This document shows positions 1 through 11,030 of a DNA stretch of 64,000 bases, in pieces. This DNA is from Amia ocellicauda (lineage: Eukaryota; Chordata; Actinopteri; Amiiformes; Amiidae). The stretch lies in contig NW_027102741.1 in the NCBI RefSeq assembly GCF_036373705.1, positions 45,801 through 109,800 on the forward strand, written 5' to 3'. The translations under genes and the position numbers were made by a program. Under the pieces are notes generated by a model. That model did no database searches. It was given only the letters and a program-made list of their open reading frames with translations, and was not told where the DNA came from. Each line of letters begins with the position of its first letter. Positions within the stretch are counted from its first letter, which is position 1.

Positions 1-1184
1 ATAGGACACTGGGGGCTGAAACCGAAATCCAATCTCAAGAACTCAGGGACCAATCACCTACTGATCTGACAGACTTTAAGGAACAGCGGACAGTCTTTCT
101 CTCTCTCTTTCTCTCACCTGAACCAGAAACTCGCTGCCACAGCTCAACCTGTAGCTCTGTTGCCAGAACCGGAATCAGAAACCAACCAAGTCTTTGCCGG
201 CAACAGAAGAGTTAAACTGGGAGAAGGAGATTGAGCCGTACGAAGAATTCTTTTAAAGGACTTTATTAAATAAATAACTTTACAGACCCACCTGATCAGT
301 GGAGTTTTACAGCTGGACAATTGACTAAGTCGACTGAATACGATAGTGTCAGTCACTTAAATAGCTATTTGAGTCTTAAGAAACTTGACCCTTGGAACAA
401 ACAGGGCCCTGCTTTCCTCAAAGACTTCGTCTTCAAGTAACTACGGTGGAACCCTGCTTACAAAGAAGATTTTGTGCACAGTCTTGGAGCATTCAAACCA
501 GTGGAAAATCTGTTTGGAAAAGACTCTACATTCCCGAAACCCCAACTTCCAGGTGCATCGACTGAGTGGAAGTTCTTGGACAAAGCCGAACCAGACTGCC
601 TTTGTTCCAAACCACACAGACCTCGTGCCGTGTGCTGTTATCTGAGCCCGAAGCCAGAGAGGCCTCTCTGCGACGAAGTTCAGATAAGTTTAACAGTTTG
701 GAGTTTGTGATTCATGACATTTGAGAAATCAATTAGAAATGTTAATCTGTGATTCATAACTCTAGAATGTGTAATATCATTTAGTTTTCTTAAATATAAA
801 TGTGTGTTGCATTAAACTGTTTTGTTGATAATTTTAGAAATAAAATCTGTCAACGCCGAGAAATATCTTCTCATTCCTGTTTAACTGTTTAGTCTGAAAT
901 TGACACAAGTTAATAGACATTAGATTATTGGTGGCCCTGCCTATCCTTAATCATTGAATAATAATCAGTTAAGGGAAATTGTGGTAACAAATAGGATCTT
1001 TCTCGGCACCTAAACGTAAATGAGACTGATATATATATAACGAGAAGTTACCTGACATAAATACTAACCTGCGTAGTTATTTAATGTCTGACTAATAATA
1101 CTAACGAGAGACTCACCTTCGTCTTACTAACCGGTATTGTAGTCAATGTAATTATAACCTTTTTTGTTTAACGATTAGTTAAAC
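1..1184 (+). repeat. LTR-like 1.8-kb repeat, copy 1 (partial)
   Basis: Same family as 7317-9133 and 20113-21633 but in the opposite orientation; only the inner part lies in the window. It has no convincing protein. It contains a TTTAAAGG / ATTAAATAA stretch near 255-275 and an AATAAA near 839. It ends where the module word ggaatgtacgtgctctg begins, about 1184. Confidence 0.6.
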
Positions 1185-1261
1185 GGAATGTACGTGCTCT
1201 GTGCTGTCATAGCAGTAAGCTGAGAGAGGCTCGTCATGTCATCACTGAGCTGGCTGGCTGG

Positions 1262-1300
1262 CTGGCTCTCTGTGTGTGTGTGTGTGTGTATGTGTGTCTC

Positions 1301-1340
<40 letters not shown>

Positions 1341-1575
1341 CCTCTCAATTCAATTCATTTGTATTGTCAAAGCAATTGGACATGCATACATACATACATA
1401 CATATATATGGAAAATAAACAATATGTGTACATCTCTTTCGGCATTAGTGGTGCCCTCACAGATGTGCAAGTTACATGACAGACAGACAGACAGACACAC
1501 ACACACTTTCACACACAGACAGACAGACACACACAGAAACACACACACATACTTTGACAGACAGACAGACAGACA
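1262..1575. repeat. Compound microsatellite with embedded Tc1 fragment
   Basis: Runs of (GT)n, (CTGT)n and (CT)n are followed by the spacer caattcatttgtattgtcaaag, then (ATAC)n/(AT)n, a Tc1 transposase fragment at about 1427-1480, and (CAGA)n and (CA)n. Apparent proteins of repeated Leu-Ser-Leu-Ser or Cys-Val-Cys-Val are translations of these repeats. Confidence 0.85.
1427..1480 (-). pseudogene. Tc1 transposase scrap
   Basis: On the minus strand the words HICEGT and NAERDVHIL match the stretch just before the second catalytic region of fish Tc1 transposases, and match 16138-16200 of this window. Only about 18 codons remain, flanked directly by (CTGT)n. Confidence 0.55.
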
Positions 1576-1689
1576 CACGCATATTATGGGTCTTTGTTGG
1601 GTAGTGAAATGGATAGCATCAGTCGCAGTGTGGGTAATGTCAGGGAGCCAATCATAGTCCCCGTTATTTGCATAGCGCAAAGCATTCTG

Positions 1690-2210
1690 GGAAAAGCAAC
1701 TAAACACGTTTAGTCATGTATTTGTCCATAGTTTACACATGAGATGAAAGAGACAGTATGACGTATTGAGCACCTGGTATTCCTCATGTGTATGTGAGGG
1801 GCAGAGGAACCGGATCCCAAGTGTGCGTCCCAGGTGCTATAGGTTTCAAAGCATGCAGGGGAATAGGCACCCCACCCTGACACCTATAGAAGACTGGATA
1901 GGGAGATATAAATAGCAATGGGGAGACTCTTGTACTTGGTGTGGCTCTATCCATATAGTGGGGCCAGCAGCCACTTAGCAGGTGCAGCAATAGAAGCTCA
2001 GCCTGGGGAGACTGGATTTAGCATTTCCTCTCCATTTTGATAACTATCCATAATCATTTCTGCAAAATACTTCTATGATACCTATGTATGTTTTTTACTT
2101 GTACTATATTATACTATCAAGTATCAGTGTACACATACAATGTGACCTGTTACATTAATACAGAGGCCACGGAAGGCCAGATCACTAATAGCCACTGTCC
2201 CCTGATATTA
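1690..2210. other. Unrecognised sequence in inverted arm
   Basis: No coding signal that I trust. It has a mirror copy at about 19080-19600. A 68-codon minus-strand frame is conserved between the arms only because the arms themselves are nearly identical. Confidence 0.5.
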
Positions 2211-2211
2211 C

Positions 2212-2636
2212 ACTTTTTTACAATCACTTTGGCACTCATTTCAGAACCTTGATGTCATTTTTCAAAACTCTAGACACTAAACTCACACCCGATGATCAAA
2301 ATGCACATTTTTCAAAACTCTAACACTTTTTTACAATTGCTTGGATACAATACACATCAACCTCAGATCATTTGTTCATTGAACTAAAATGACACAACTT
2401 AACATCAAAGTATTACCATTTCAAAATGCAATTCACACATTACATCTGAGATCACTGTCTATTCATTTCATTACAAAGATCTAACTATCAATTGATACAG
2501 CTGCTCAAAATGATAAGTGACTGTTGCATTACTCTTAATGCATAGTTTTATGGAAACTGACAAACAGTATTCCATGTTTCGATCATGAAAGTTTCAGGAT
2601 AATGAGATCCATTGACACCAATAACCGAGGAGCATG
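2212..2636 (+). mobile_element. IS630-like DNA transposon, 5' end (copy B)
   Basis: Begins with a terminal repeat like that at both ends of 16831-19079 (a cttttttacaatcactttg word followed by a block with ttcaaaactctagacac). It corresponds to 18654-19079 in the right arm. The element is interrupted at 2636 by the retrovirus-like fossil and resumes at about 7088. Confidence 0.7.
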
Positions 2637-4714
2637 GTTTCTTAGGGTTACCATAGACTTGACTGTGTCTTCTTGTTTGTGAAGGATCAGGACTGTGTTT
2701 TCCTGTCTGGGTTCCCGCAGGCTTAAGTGGGTTTGACCTACTATTAGAAAAAAAAAAAAAAAGGAGCGCTAATTAATTGTTCAATATCTGATACGCCGGT
2801 GATAATATAAAATAACATGTTTATAGTTTATAGAAGTTTATAGTGTTTATGGTAAATGAAGAAAAGTCATTAAGTTATATACAAGTTCTATAAATGCAAA
2901 CATTGAAAAGCATGTTTGTTGTTATTCCTATATAGGATTTAGTATTATTTGTGTTTTCTTGTTTTTTGCTATGTTTTCTCCCCTGTCGTTTATTGTTATT
3001 TTGCGGGCTTGCACGCCTTGGTTGTTGTGTACAAAACGATACATAGAAAATGGGAAAACGTGTTACTGTGTGGGAACAGCTCTAGTAAGACGGGCGACCC
3101 GCCACTTAAAGGTACACATGTAAGGTACATGTATGATAACTATGGAGTGAAGCGGTGCGTTTGACTGGACAATAGGTGACAGAAAATTAAGGTTTCCAGA
3201 AGATGGGACTTTTGATTCAGATAGACTTGAGCACCTAAAAACGGTTTTGCAAAATAGGAATACAAAGCATTAAGAAATGAGAAACCAAAGCTAGCTATCT
3301 TAAAACATTTGTTAGAGAAAAGAAAGAAAAGACAACAGGCATAATTCAATCTGAATGCCCCGAAGACAAATTAAATATATATATATATATGTTTTTCAGT
3401 ATAAATGACAGTCCTCAAGATACTGAAGGAAAATTACTAGATAAGTAATAAATAAGGGTAGTTTGAGACACTGCAGGTCAATATAACATGCCAACCAAAA
3501 CCATGGTATCTGAATTTACTATGGATATAAATTAATATGTGTCTCTTTGTATGTTTGTACGTTTTCAGTTTGCGCAAGGTAAATGTCCATATTTTGACTT
3601 TTTCATGTACTGTATAGTCCAGAATATGACTAAGAGAGTCATAAGTCACAAATAGTTACAGAATGATAGCTAAAAAACGCCAGTTAAATATGTTGTAATA
3701 ACAGACCTACAAGAAAGTCAGCATTTAACTGTACACAGAATGCTATTGCAAACAGAAATAATAATACAAAATTAAGTTATTTAAATAGGTCTTACGAATA
3801 CAGAAGTTAAAAGTAACATGTTAGAAATGGAATTAGAGCCAAATTTAGAAATAGGAATCCGAGGCAACCACAAACATTCGGTGAAGGTTTCTTACATATT
3901 GATAAATAGATAACCAGATACTCCAGGAAATTAACGATGTGCTCATTTGGAAGCTATGAGTTCCACAATGAAGAGTTTTTAAATCCCTAGAAATAGATCC
4001 CTAAATACAATGTGTAGGTAAGAAATTAACTATTGATCAGTTCAATCTGGATTCGGGAACAGTTCTTCTGAACCTGTACTGGTGTAGATTGGACTTCAAT
4101 AGGAGGAAGTGACACAATAAAGACATGAGCCGCGCAGGAGGACAGTCTTAGTGCCCACGCAGGTTCTTAGTTGGGGAAATCATTGACTGGACACATTTTT
4201 TGAAAATGTGCTTTCCTGAAGTACCTGGACATCATTATTGAGATCAATGAAAAGGCTTATTTTCCAAAGATTAAATACATTCATTAACTACAATAATGTA
4301 GTGAAATGTATATAAATAGTAATAATACAAATCGATCAAATATAACTTGCATTTTCTTGTAAGAAATTAGGAATAGGAGAAAGAACAGCTGTTGGGATGC
4401 AGTGCGATGTTATCCAAAATTGAAAGCGGTTGAGAAAGGAGAGTTTGTTCTGTGTGAGACAAATGTACTGCCACGAGAGACTCTGATGGTGATTGACTGG
4501 AATATGAGGGAAAATAATGAAGTTACTACAGGTATAACTAAAGGTGTAACATAACTAATTTAATGAAACATAGTCATGGCAAGTTATAAAACTGTTTGGA
4601 AATAGTCCTTTCACAAACAGAAATACCCTATCAATTAGGAAGAGGGGGGCAGGGGGCAAGGGCCGTATGTGCTCCTCTGCTCCCCCTGTTCGCCTGAGCA
4701 GACAAGCAGCCTGA

Positions 4715-4762
<48 letters not shown>

Positions 4763-7087
4763 CAGAGACAAGGCAGAGACTGTAAGTACGTGTAAGGGTT
4801 CATAACTTATTACAAACAGAGCAAGAGTGTAATGAATGGTAATTTACACTGCTTGTATTAATAATGATAATAATATTGATGTTGATACAGACGAATACAT
4901 CACATACTAGATGACAACCGCATAAAACTAATAATAATGAAAATAGGAATAATAGGAGTATGGAAATAATTTCAAATTATGGTTTATTGGTAAAAAATGA
5001 ATTGAGAAACAAAGATTAATAACTGCCATCATTTACCCAACTACTATTAACTATGGTGTTGAAGGAGCTGCTGTAATAATTATTGTAATGTTCTCAGGTA
5101 TTTAAGTTAGATAAAAGGACAAAGATAAGCACATTGTTTTGAAACTTTGACAACTCCACACAAAAAGAGTATCTACACTAGGAAGTAAAGCTGATTCAAT
5201 AAACACAGGAGATATGATGCTGCTGACGACAGCTGAGTGCTGTACTGAAATAATTTGATAAATGAGATAAATTGGAATCAAGATTATTATTATTTTGAAT
5301 TGTCCCTTTACTAGAAACCTTATAGATTGTGCGAATGTCAACTAATGTGATAGAGATGCCTTTTATAAGGACGATCTCTGATGTTGTGTGAACCACACAT
5401 TGTGTCTTCAGACTGATTTATTCCACATGGCAGATATGCATATTATGAATCGTGTCCTGAAGGAACCGATGTCTGACCCATATGGAGAAGATGCTGGTGT
5501 TCTTGTTGAGACACAGTAGGCCGAGGGCGCGGCTTTAAAGACAGCCTCACAGCAACTTGAACAGACCAATGCTGAGGTCCACTACGCTGAAGTGATGCTT
5601 GACTCAGTGGAGAAATAAGTTAAAATACTATAATTAAAGGTTTTCCAGATTATAGGAATCTACAATATATTGTGAAACTGCTCAGATGACGTCCGCAGTA
5701 GCACATATTCTTCTATTGATAGTTTAATTTATAATGTACTATTAGTGGAGATGTCACATTATTCAAATGAATAGAATGACAGCCATGAAGTCAGAATCAG
5801 TCCATTCCCTTCACTTAAGATTTGTACAATGTATAATGTTTATAAATCAAAAAGCAACAAATATATGTACAATACAGTTTACAAACTGAATTTGTAAAAA
5901 ATAATGTTTTGCTGACTTTTGTATTCTCTTTGAAGCAACAAAATGTATGTGTTATGTATGTCGTAACTAGGGTTTGACTTTTATGACCTGGGGCTGGATG
6001 AAATTTAATTTGAGATGCACTGTAAAAGCTCCAGGAAATTGCAACTGGCCACTGCACCTTCCATAAGAGAGCTCAAACATTTGCTAATGCATTGGTTGCC
6101 TCACAGGCACTCTTTCCCTGGTTTGCCCATGTGGCGCATGGTGTTGGCCACACGGGCAAAGGGGGGATGTGTGCATCAGTCTTTTAAATTGGTTTGCCCC
6201 AGGTTTTATAGTAACAGCTTAGCAATATTGTAGAACTTGCCACATTTGTCAAGCTCATAATCCTGCAATATGCAAATAGATTGTGTTCAAAAGCTTAAAT
6301 GTTGTGGATATGAATATATACTTGTAATAATATATAGGTGTTCTAAATGGGTTGAAGCCTATCCCGTAGGAAGGCTGAAGTAGTAAAAGTAGCAAAAATA
6401 CAGTTAAGGGATGTTATATGTAGATTTCGCATTCCAGGGAAATTTCCAGTGATAGGAACACTCACTTCACTGGGACAATAGTGCAGGAACTATGCAAAGC
6501 CCTGCGAGGTAAACAACATTTTCACTGCCCCATCAGGCTCAGTCAGCTGGAGCAGTGGAGAAACAAAATGGGATATTAAAGAATAAGCTGTCTAATATAT
6601 GCAAACAAACAGGACTCAAACGTCCAGATCCCCTTCCTATAGTCCTAATGACAATGAAATCGTCAGCAAATTGAGAAAAACAGGTCTTTCTCTGTGTGAG
6701 ATTATTATGGGATGACTTATGAGACTCTCCATCACTCCTCCATTGTCTGTAAGGGAAATGGACATCCACTTGATGGATGATGCTCTGTTGTCTTTTTGTA
6801 TGGGACTAACACGTGCTTTCGAAGCTGTCCATTCACAGATGAAAGCCGCCCAGACTGAACCATCCCAGCAGGTTTACCACCCCTTCCAGCAAGGTGACTG
6901 TGTATATCAAAGCACACAAGAGAAAGTCCTCCCAACAGCCCAGGTGGACAGGGCCCTACCAGGTGCTCCTGACCACCCACACAGCTGTGAAGTGCCTAGG
7001 AACGACGACATGGATCCACTCCTCACACTGCAAACTTGCCAATCGAGGCGAACAGCACAACCCTGGTGGAGAACAGAGGGATAAAGG
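2637..7087 (+). mobile_element. Gammaretrovirus-like (class I) endogenous retrovirus fossil
   Basis: A strongly decayed, many-times-broken provirus in plus orientation. The best-supported part is the integrase end of pol (about 6030-7070): a zinc-finger-like region with TCHICQAHNP, and a C-terminal stretch with LTRAFEAVHSQ and SQQVYHPFQ, typical of gammaretrovirus-like fish elements. A shorter gag-like stretch lies at about 3050-3165 (SKTGDPPLKG, RYMYDNYGVKRC). The 3.2-6.0 kb interval has no recognisable domain. No long terminal repeat adjoins it. It sits between two pieces of the same IS630-like element, so it probably inserted there. The degree of decay suggests an old insertion. Confidence 0.65.
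4717..4759. repeat. (GA)n microsatellite
   Basis: About 20 uninterrupted GA units inside the retrovirus-like fossil. Confidence 0.95.
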
Positions 7088-7316
7088 AATTGTTCTTCCA
7101 CATCAGATTTGACATTACTGTATGTATGCAGGCCCTTGTAATTGCTTTTCCAATACTGCCAACTGGTTATTGATGATTGATTTCACATTGTGGTACGAGT
7201 ATCGAGTGAAATGAGTGCTATCCACCTCAACAACACAGCGATAACATGGAGCCGGCAGGTGATCCAGGTCACAATAGAGGTCAAGCAGTGGGAGGAGGAA
7301 GACGTGGTGGTCAAAG
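7088..7316 (+). mobile_element. IS630-like DNA transposon, N-terminal piece (copy B)
   Basis: Matches the reverse complement of 17931-18157. It contains the 5' leader and the start codon (7245) of a transposase beginning MEPAGDPGHNRGQAVGGGRR. It is cut at gtcaaagg by the LTR-like repeat; the reference copy continues into the Arg/Gly-rich region. Confidence 0.75.
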
Positions 7317-9133
7317 GTGTAGCGTAAGGTACACTTATAAAATTCAATTAAAGAAGTGAATTTATAGTATCACCTTATCACGAATCCTGGAATCTTGTAG
7401 AACTCAATTTCTGTAATAATTGGACGCAGACACCAATTCCAAAGATATAAATTGTCAAATTTATTCAAAAACAAAGACTAAATGTAGCACTACACTAATT
7501 ATACAAAAGGGAAAAACTAATTAAAATTCAACTCTAGATCAACAAATCAAAGACAAATCACTTCCGTGACCAAATCAAAGACCATGGGATCGCATATGAT
7601 AACACACAAATCATTAAACAAAAAAGGTTATAAACACATTGACTACAATACCGGTTAGTAAGACGAAGGTGAGTCTCTCATTAGTATTGTTAGTCAGACA
7701 TTCAATAACTATGCAGGTTAGTATTTATGTCAGGTAACTTCTCGTTATATATATATCAGTCTCATTAACGTTTAGGTGGAGAGAAAGATCCTATCATTAC
7801 TTGTTACCACAATTTCCCTTAACTGATTATTATTCAATGATTAAGGATAGGCAGGGCCACCTATAATCTGGTGTCTATTAACTTGTGTCAATTTCAGACT
7901 AAACAGTTAAACAGGAATGAGAAGATATTTCTCGGCGTTGACAGATTTTATTTCTAAAATTATCAACAAAACAGTTGAATGCAACACACATTTATATTTA
8001 AGAAAACTAAATGATATTACACATTCTAGAGTTATGAATCACAGATTAACATTTCTAATTGATTTCTCAAATGTCATGAATCACAAACTCCAAACTGTTA
8101 AACTTATGTGAACTTCGTCGCAGAGAGGCCTCTCTGGCTTCGGGCTCAGATAACAGCACACGGCACGAGGTCCGTGTGGTTTGGAACAAAGGCAGTCCGG
8201 TTCGGCTTTGTCCAAGAACTTCCACTCAGTCGATGCACCTGGAAGTTGGGGTTTCGCGAATGTAGAGTCTTTTCCAAACAGATTTTCCACTGGTTTGAAG
8301 GCTCCAAGGTTGTGCACAAAATCTTCTTTGTAAGCAGGGTTCCACCGTAGTTACTTGAAGACAAAGTCTTTGAGGAAAGCAGGGCCCTGTTCGTTCCAAG
8401 GGTCAAGTTTCTTAAGACTCAAATAGCTATTTAAATGACTTTCGTATTCAGTCGACTTAGTCAATTGTCCAGCTGGATGGCTGGGCACAGGCGGGCAGCG
8501 CAGTCTGTAAAGTTCTTTATTTAATAAAGTCCTTTAAAAGAATTCTTCGTACGGCTCAATCTCCTTCTCCCAGTTTAACCCTTCTGTTGCTGGTAAAGAC
8601 TTAGTTGGTTTCTGGTTCCGGTTCTGGCAACAGAGATACAAGTTGAGCTGTGGCAGCGAGTTACTGGTTTAGGTGAGAGAGAGAGAGAGATGCCGTGCGT
8701 TACCCTTTATACGCCTGTCAGATCAATAGGTGATTGGTTCTTTAGTTTGTGAGATTGGATTTCGGCTTCAGCCCCCAGTGTCCTATTGGAGGGGGGCTTG
8801 ATGTATGACTGATGTCAATCCATGCCATCTTTTGGAAATGCCGGTTGGCACGGGTTCGTAGCTCTGTGTCGGGATTTCGGCTCTCGTCCATTTCAAAGAG
8901 TTTTTATTTCCTACAGGCCCCCTTCCCCAGACATCTCACAGCAGGGATTCCAAGCTATTTGGCCCATTCTTGGTGCCATCCTCCCAAGACTGTCACTTTG
9001 ATGTAAACCAGTTCACATGCTGATGAGTTAAGGAAATCTGATAAATTTGGGGGGGAGAGGTCTTCTTTAGATCAGTGCTTCAGCTCAGAGCTAAAATGCT
9101 CTTATCAGAATACACCCAACATAACGCTACACT
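7317..9133 (-). repeat. LTR-like 1.8-kb repeat, copy 2 (most complete)
   Basis: A 1817-bp non-coding unit bounded by TGTAGCGT and its inverse ACGCTACA, so it has the TG...CA ends of a long terminal repeat. Copy 3 ends at the same base word. It has polyadenylation-like AATAAA words but no recognisable protein. No target duplication is visible: the sequence after 9133 does not resume the IS630-like transposase interrupted at 7316. It is either an LTR of an unidentified retroelement fossil or a non-autonomous element with short inverted ends. Confidence 0.55.
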
Positions 9134-9600
9134 GGTTAATTCTGTTCTGGGAAAACCACAATCCTGCAGGTTTAATAAGTCTCTCTACACATCAGTCCCT
9201 GAGTACCTTCAACCAATGGTCATTTTGACCAATTAAGCCCAAGAATTGAGTCAATTAAGTTGTCATGGACTACCCAGTGAAGACGTGAACTAACGACTAG
9301 GTCACACTGTGAGCTCACCAGAGCAGACATTACACTGAGCTCACTGTGAGCTCACTTAGCGCTTTTCCAGCGACATGGTGCCGGTGCTGGAGCCGGAGCT
9401 GCTGCTCGGCCTGGGATCCAGCTGATCTTTTTTGAACCGGCCCGCTTTTCCACCGGTTTTGACGTCACTGGATGTGGGCGTTCCCAAGCATGGAGTAGAA
9501 GTGGAGAAACACAGCAATAGTAATCAGCACCGAGGCGACTGCGTCTTTAAACCCCATTTAACATCACAATCAAACTCATTCCGCGTCTATGGCAAATCGT
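9134..9600. other. Unrecognised intergenic sequence
   Basis: No gene or known repeat identified. A GC-rich stretch at 9365-9460 (gcttttccagcgac and cccgcttttccaccgg) resembles the ends of some DNA transposons, but no matching inverted partner was found in the window. Confidence 0.4.
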
Positions 9601-9603
9601 AAC

Positions 9604-9808
9604 CCTAATGTTACAAATGTTCCCTAAACACCTATTTTGCAGGATCAATAAAAAATTATTAGGATTTTTTAAACTTTTACTGACACACATAGTTAATAGC
9701 AATGTGTTATAACTTTACCGAAAATAATAATCTGTATATCTTTAATTGTTTAGACGTTATTAAGATATAATGCATCTTTCACATAGGGAACATTTGTAAC
9801 ATGTTAGG
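9604..9808. repeat. Foldback element
   Basis: cctaatgttacaaatgttcc at the left and its imperfect inverse, ending in tgtaacatgttagg, at the right form inverted ends of about 22 bp around an AT-rich core. Confidence 0.5.
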
Positions 9809-10144
9809 AAAAACAAACAAATGATTTGAAAATATTCATAATTACAGCATACAATTTGTCAGGCTTCATAACAATGGTATTTATAACATACTCTGTAAAA
9901 ATCAAGCAAATAGCATTTGTGGTTCACGAGAAAATATATATATATATAATCAAAGCTATCAGACTATAGCAGCCGGTGTATGAAGACACATACGATTATA
10001 CAGCATTATTTGGCAGCTTCGCAAGACCTAATTTTAAACGTTGTTGGTAAGTTAGATAATTAGTGGGGACCCGCTATTTGCAGTTCTTCCCCTCCATAAT
10101 TGCTAAAATAAAGTTTTACTGACATTTTATTGACCCTACCACTG

Positions 10145-10340
10145 CATAGGGCACATCTGTAACATGAACGCTACTGAATGGCACATACATTGAAAACTAC
10201 GGAGAACTGAGACAAATCCACTTTACACTTCATAAATAATCTTAAAACGTTTCCAACCAAGGCAACACCCACTTGAAATACGTTCACTCTCATTTTTGGT
10301 AAACAAAAAGAGAGATTGTTACATATGTTCCCTATGATGC
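10145..10340. repeat. Second foldback with the same motif
   Basis: gcatagggcacatctgtaac at the left pairs imperfectly with gttacatatgttccctatg at the right. The motif is the one bounding 9604-9808, in the opposite arrangement. Confidence 0.45.
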
Positions 10341-10344
10341 ATCT

Positions 10345-10377
10345 ACAGAGAGAGAGAGAGAGAGACAGACAGACACT

Positions 10378-10415
<38 letters not shown>
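10345..10415. repeat. (GA)n/(CT)n microsatellite
   Basis: GA repeats with a short CAGA run, followed by about 17 CT units; they can pair with each other. Confidence 0.95.
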
Positions 10416-10417
<2 letters not shown>

Positions 10418-10599
10418 TGGGAGTGTGTGGGAGGGGTCTGCAGTGAGCGGGAGTGCTGCTGAGAGCTCTGTCCTTTGGCTGCGTTTTTTTGTTGCTTTAC
10501 TTTTTTCAGTTTGTTTATTTTGTCTTCTGTTTTCAGTGCTTTTCTTATTGTGGGGGAACAGGGGAGGGGAGGGGGGAGTACCGGTAGTTCTTCCCGGGT

Positions 10600-11030
10600 C
10601 GGGGGGTCGGACCCCCTGAATGCGTCTTTTGAAAAACTGACCCGACGCCATGGAGTCAAGATCGCTCCGGTGCAGTTCTGCCCCCTAGAGCAGTGTGTGT
10701 TAGCGGTTGGGGAGGTAGCAGGGTGTGAAAATATCAAGTCTGCTGCCATTGTTATCTTCTTAAAAACCACTGATCTGCTCAATCAGCTAGTGGCTAATGG
10801 CACAGTGTTAGACGACACTTTCACCCCGGTGTTGCCGCTCGCTGCTCCTGCCCGGAAGGTAACGCTGTCTAACGTCCCTCCGTTCATCCGCACCGGCTCG
10901 GGTAGCTGATGTCCGGCATTAAGAGGGTCCCGCTGGGCTGCAAAGCCCCGCAACTGAAACACGTCGTGTCCTTCCGAAGGCAGCTGTATATGATCCTCAA
11001 TAACATCAATGAGGATCTTAATGTCTCCGA
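10600..11030 (+). pseudogene. LINE (Tx1/L1 type) ORF1 fragment
   Basis: Plus-strand reading gives FEKLTRRHGVKI, LAVGEVAGCENI, TPVLPLAAPARKVTLSNVPP and, in a second frame from 10909, LGCKAPQLKHVVSFRRQLYM. These words occur in this order in ORF1 proteins of fish Tx1-like LINEs, which bind RNA. One frameshift lies near 10909. Upstream GC-rich sequence (10415-10600) may be its 5' leader. Homology stops where the BEN-domain exon begins on the other strand (about 11010-11036), so the CCHC knuckle region that normally follows is absent. Confidence 0.7.

Larger units (their letters stand above)
1..2636 (+). repeat. Large inverted repeat, left arm
   Basis: This stretch is the reverse complement of 18654-21289. 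Coordinates of matching bases sum to 21290 at the outer end and again at 1784-2580, and to 21295 at 385-1657, so only a few small indels separate the arms. Reading frames shared by the arms differ at very few residues. The match ends just after the word gaggagcatg near 2636. It may continue past the window start. Contents, in order: part of the 1.8-kb LTR-like repeat, a microsatellite module with a Tc1 fragment, about 500 bp of unrecognised sequence (1690-2210), and the 5' end of an IS630-like element. Confidence 0.9.

Noticed and set aside
385-710. 86-codon frame repeated at 8146-8406 and 20650-20910 (MTLGTNRALLSS...)
   Set aside because: It is conserved only because the non-coding repeat is conserved; other frames of the same stretch are equally conserved and no domain is recognised.
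1236-1707. Proteins made of Cys-Val, Ser-Leu or His-Thr repeats (also at 15904-16275 and 19591-20059)
   Set aside because: They are translations of microsatellites.
10171-10782. 203-codon minus-strand frame
   Set aside because: It is antisense to the LINE ORF1 fragment and crosses a GA/CT microsatellite.
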